Source of the DNA: JBNJEM01 sp051745935
Lineage (GTDB): Bacteria; Planctomycetota; Planctomycetia; Pirellulales; Pirellulaceae
Assembly (NCBI GenBank): GCA_051745935.1
Contig: JBNJEM010000307.1
Coordinates: 1-9,098, forward strand
DNA length: 9,098 nucleotides
Direction of reading: 5' to 3'
The notes below the pieces were generated by a model. It ran no database searches. It saw nothing but the letters and a program-made list of their open reading frames with translations, and was not told the DNA's origin. A program made the translations under genes and the position numbers. Shown here piece after piece: positions 6,848-9,098 of this stretch; the first letter of the stretch is position 1; each line of letters starts with the position of its first letter.

Positions 6848-6886
6848 CGTATACCGCTCGCGGATGGCGTATACCGGTCGCGGATG
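6848..6886. repeat. 20-bp tandem repeat upstream of the lipase gene, possible operator
   Basis: CGTATACCGCTCGCGGATGG (6848-6867) is followed directly by a second copy through 6886 with one internal mismatch (CGCTCG to CGGTCG). Each copy contains the palindrome GTATAC, and the second also ACCGGT. The pair lies 86-124 bp upstream of the lipase ATG and about 500 bp from the sulfatase start. The position and the roughly two-turn spacing suit a protein-binding site, but simple slippage is equally possible. Confidence 0.75.
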
Positions 6887-7373
6887 ACTCTGTCCGCCGC
6901 GAGTCCGACCAACGCGAGGACGGCTTGCGTCGGGCCGCTTTCCACCCCCGGTAAATCCGACCGCCTGAAGTATAAACCGCCGAGACGTGCTGGGGACTTT
7001 TCCCCGTGGCAACCCCCCTGGCCACTCGGACCATGTTTGACCGGAAACGGTATCATATCAGCCCATTCGGAGCAAGCAAGAGCAGTGCCTCCCCACCCAC
7101 GGCATCAGCAACTCTCCTCCGCCCGCGTTCCCCCGCGCCTCAAAGCCTCTTCGAGGAGTGGGCCCCGGCGCGGCAACCCCACGTACGACGGACGGCCACC
7201 CGCGTCGATTTGGCATGTCGACGGCCCCGCCAGTCCCCGTCGCGAGCCCGTTCGGGACTCGCCCTCTGGCGCCGCGTTTCTAGCGACAGCTCCCACGATT
7301 AAGTATGATGGGCAAGAGACAAGAGGCTCGTCGCCCCCCTCCGATCGACTGAAACTCCTGGGCCATTGATGGA

Positions 7374-7379
7374 AGAGGA
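7374..7379 (+). promoter_or_regulatory. Shine-Dalgarno site for the long sulfatase start
   Basis: AGAGGA (within GGAAGAGGA) lies 6 nt before the ATG at 7386. It is the best ribosome binding site among the candidate sulfatase starts and is the main argument for the long N-terminus. Confidence 0.55.
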
Positions 7380-7385
7380 TCATCC

Positions 7386-9068
7386 ATGAGCGGACAACCA
7401 TCCATACTCAACACCAGCACACACGACACAACCCGGATCGGGCGTTTCCGACATCGACACGGGAGACGTGATGCGTTGCGTCCGCTCGCGCCTCGTGTCA
7501 CGCTTGCCCGCCTTGCCCGCCAGCGGTCTAACACATATCCCAGCCGGGCAGCCATGACAGGGGGGGCAAGCGGACATGAGCGAGGACGCGGGGCTCCGTC
7601 ACATCGAGGATGCGTGGCATGGTTGATGTCGGTTCTGCTCGGGGGAAGCGTCAAGTGCGCGGTGGTGGCTGGTTTGGTCTGTGCAACCGTGTCTCCGCGG
7701 TTCCACTCGGTTGCCGCGGCGGGGACTTCAGCGAGTTCATCCAACCCCGGGCGGCCCAACATCGTCCTCATTCTATGCGACAATCTGGGATACGGTGACG
7801 TGGGGTGCTTCAACCCAAAGGCGAAGCAGCGAACGCCCCATATCGACCGGATGGCGAGCGAAGGGATCCAGTTCACCGATTGCTATGCGGCGGCACCGGT
7901 ATGCACGCCGTCGCGCGCGGCATTGATGACCGGCTGTTATCCGCGCCGGGTCGGGCTTGATCACACGCAGTCCGACGGGCTGGTGTTGCGCCCTGTCTCG
8001 CGGCACGGCTTGCATCCCGATGAAATAACGATAGCGGAGCTGCTGAAGGAACGCGGCTATTCAACCACCTGCATCGGCAAGTGGCACTTGGGCGACCAAC
8101 CACGTTTTTTGCCGACGCGACAAGGCTTTGATGAGTACTTTGGCATTCCCTACAGCGACGACATGACCGCTCGACCAAGCCGGCCCAGCTGGCCCCCGCT
8201 GCCGCTGATGGAAGGGGAACGAGTCATTGAAGCACCGGTGGATCGCAACCCGCTCACGAAACGATACACGGAGCGGGCCATTGAGTTTATCCGGGACCAT
8301 CGAGAGAGCCCTTTTTTCGTCTATTTACCACACGCCATGCCCGGCAGTACGGCCAAACCGTTCGCGAGCGAGGCGTTTCGTGGCCGGAGCGATAACGGCC
8401 CCTGGGGCGACGCGGTGGAAGAACTGGATTGGTCGGTCGGAACGATTCTGGACGCCTTGGAAGAGCTCGAACTGGACCGACAAACACTCGTCATTTGGAC
8501 AAACGACAATGGCGCTCCGGACCCCCGTCGCCGGGGCGGATCCAACCTGCCACTCAAAGGCCATGCCTACGGCATCTCGGAAGGCGGCATGCGCGTGCCC
8601 ATGATCGCCCGCTGGCCGGGTCGCATTCCCGCCGGTACCGTCTGCCGCGAGCTGGTTACCCTCATGGATCTGTACCCCACGCTGGCGCATCTAGCGGGCG
8701 CGAAGGTCCCGGGGGATCGGATCATCGACGGACGCGACATCCGAAAACTGCTGTTTGGAAAGCCGGATGCCGCCTCGCCGCACGAGGCTTTCTTCTATTA
8801 CCACGTGAACGAGTTGCGCGCCGTTCGAAGCGGCCCCTGGAAACTGTATTTGCCCGCCAAAAGCGAAGGAGCGGTGCGATTATACAACCTCCGGGAAGAC
8901 CTGCGGGAAACCGAAAACCTGGCGGATGAAAAGCCCGATGTCGTGGCGCGGCTGCGCCATCTGCTCGAAAAGGCCCGCCACGATCTCGGAGAAAAGGACC
9001 AAAAAGGGGCTCGCGTGCGCCCGGTGGGCACGGTCGAGAACCCGGTCCCGCAGGCCATGGAACAATGA
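7386..9068 (+). CDS. Type I (formylglycine-dependent) sulfatase
   Basis: This is 560 residues from the ATG at 7386. The sulfatase signature is clear: C173-T-P-S-R177 followed by AALMTG, where the cysteine would be converted to formylglycine, and the second signature GYSTTCIGKWHLG at 224-236. Metal and active-site segments include LCDNLGYGD (130-138), H316 in YLPHAMPG, and D374-N375 in TNDNG, with K391 in LPLKGHAYG. The order and length match arylsulfatase A-like enzymes, which cleave sulfate esters. The metal-binding pair near the N-terminus reads D-N instead of the usual D-D. The start is uncertain: residues 1-80 are Arg/His-rich and unlike a domain, while a signal-like hydrophobic stretch sits at about 81-100. 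A start at GTG 7614 or ATG 7626 would give a normal exported sulfatase, but the strongest Shine-Dalgarno site precedes 7386. Specificity (a sulfated glycan is likely) cannot be read. A further gene appears to start 10 bp after the stop. Confidence 0.93.
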   Translation: MSGQPSILNTSTHDTTRIGRFRHRHGRRDALRPLAPRVTLARLARQRSNTYPSRAAMTGGASGHERGRGAPSHRGCVAWLMSVLLGGSVKCAVVAGLVCATVSPRFHSVAAAGTSASSSNPGRPNIVLILCDNLGYGDVGCFNPKAKQRTPHIDRMASEGIQFTDCYAAAPVCTPSRAALMTGCYPRRVGLDHTQSDGLVLRPVSRHGLHPDEITIAELLKERGYSTTCIGKWHLGDQPRFLPTRQGFDEYFGIPYSDDMTARPSRPSWPPLPLMEGERVIEAPVDRNPLTKRYTERAIEFIRDHRESPFFVYLPHAMPGSTAKPFASEAFRGRSDNGPWGDAVEELDWSVGTILDALEELELDRQTLVIWTNDNGAPDPRRRGGSNLPLKGHAYGISEGGMRVPMIARWPGRIPAGTVCRELVTLMDLYPTLAHLAGAKVPGDRIIDGRDIRKLLFGKPDAASPHEAFFYYHVNELRAVRSGPWKLYLPAKSEGAVRLYNLREDLRETENLADEKPDVVARLRHLLEKARHDLGEKDQKGARVRPVGTVENPVPQAMEQ

Positions 9069-9078
9069 GGATGCATCC

Positions 9079-9098
9079 ATGGGGGGTTGGAAGCAAGA
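9079..9098 (+). CDS. Probable start of a downstream gene, truncated by the window
   Basis: An ATG at 9079 (reading M-G-G-W-K-Q) remains open to the window end. TGAGGA at 9066-9071, overlapping the sulfatase stop, is 7 nt upstream and makes a good ribosome binding site. An in-frame-independent ATG at 9071 is also possible but has no spacing from the GAGG. If real, this gene is in an operon with the sulfatase. Six codons are too few to name a product. Confidence 0.35.

Larger units (their letters stand above)
6763..7385. other. Divergent intergenic region between lipase and sulfatase
   Basis: The promoters of both flanking genes should be in this 623-bp stretch. Apart from the tandem repeat at 6848-6886 and the two ribosome binding sites, nothing definite was seen. 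The long open frames across it are arginine- and proline-rich and look like by-products of high GC. No RNA gene or clear promoter hexamers were identified. Confidence 0.55.

Noticed and set aside
7037..7058. Sigma-70-like promoter (TTGACC and TATCAT)
   Set aside because: The two hexamers are only about 8 nt apart instead of about 17, so they cannot form a standard promoter.
6827..7369. 180-residue plus-strand open frame
   Set aside because: It is Pro/Arg/Ser-rich with no motif or domain-like pattern, has overlapping frames of similar quality on both strands, and overlaps the divergent promoter region. It is most likely a by-product of GC-rich DNA.

Overview
The window looks like a chromosomal segment of a planctomycete-like bacterium (Planctomycetota, perhaps Pirellulales). 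This rests on the general flavour and not on a marker gene: GC-rich coding DNA, a formylglycine-type sulfatase with a long N-terminus, an exported parallel beta-helix protein, exported hydrolases, long gene-poor spacers, and short dispersed-looking structured repeats. No rRNA, tRNA, CRISPR array or insertion-sequence transposase is visible.

Layout, left to right. (1) Positions 1-186 hold two identical 83-bp tandem units plus the start of a third, each with a small GC-rich hairpin. The array probably continues left of the window. (2) An exported right-handed beta-helix protein (254-1432, +) follows. It faces a minus-strand gene across a 104-bp convergent gap that holds a strong stem-loop, probably a bidirectional terminator. 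(3) A minus-strand two-gene unit comes next: an alpha/beta hydrolase (start best placed at 4607, ending at 3774) that overlaps by 16 nt the start of an RND/MMPL-type membrane transporter (3789-1537). (4) A spacer of about 1.07 kb (4608-5673) has no convincing gene but several repeats and inverted repeats. It looks like decayed or repeat-invaded DNA. (5) An exported GHSLG lipase/esterase-like hydrolase (6762-5674, -) is next. (6) A divergent spacer of 623 bp contains a 20-bp tandem repeat near the lipase promoter side. (7) A type I sulfatase (7386-9068, +) follows, and another gene probably begins at 9079 and runs off the window.

How the genes work together: the only pair with strong evidence of joint expression is the hydrolase and RND transporter. 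The overlap, and the lack of a recognisable Shine-Dalgarno site for the second gene, suggest translational coupling. A lipid or other hydrophobic substrate that is hydrolysed and then exported is a reasonable inference, but the substrate is not readable from the sequence. The beta-helix protein, the exported lipase and the sulfatase would all act outside the cytoplasm and fit a lifestyle of degrading polymers or remodelling the cell surface. They appear to be separate transcription units. I found no clear new defence or mobile system. The best leads are the hydrolase-transporter pair, the 83-bp repeat array, and the small repeat elements in the spacers.
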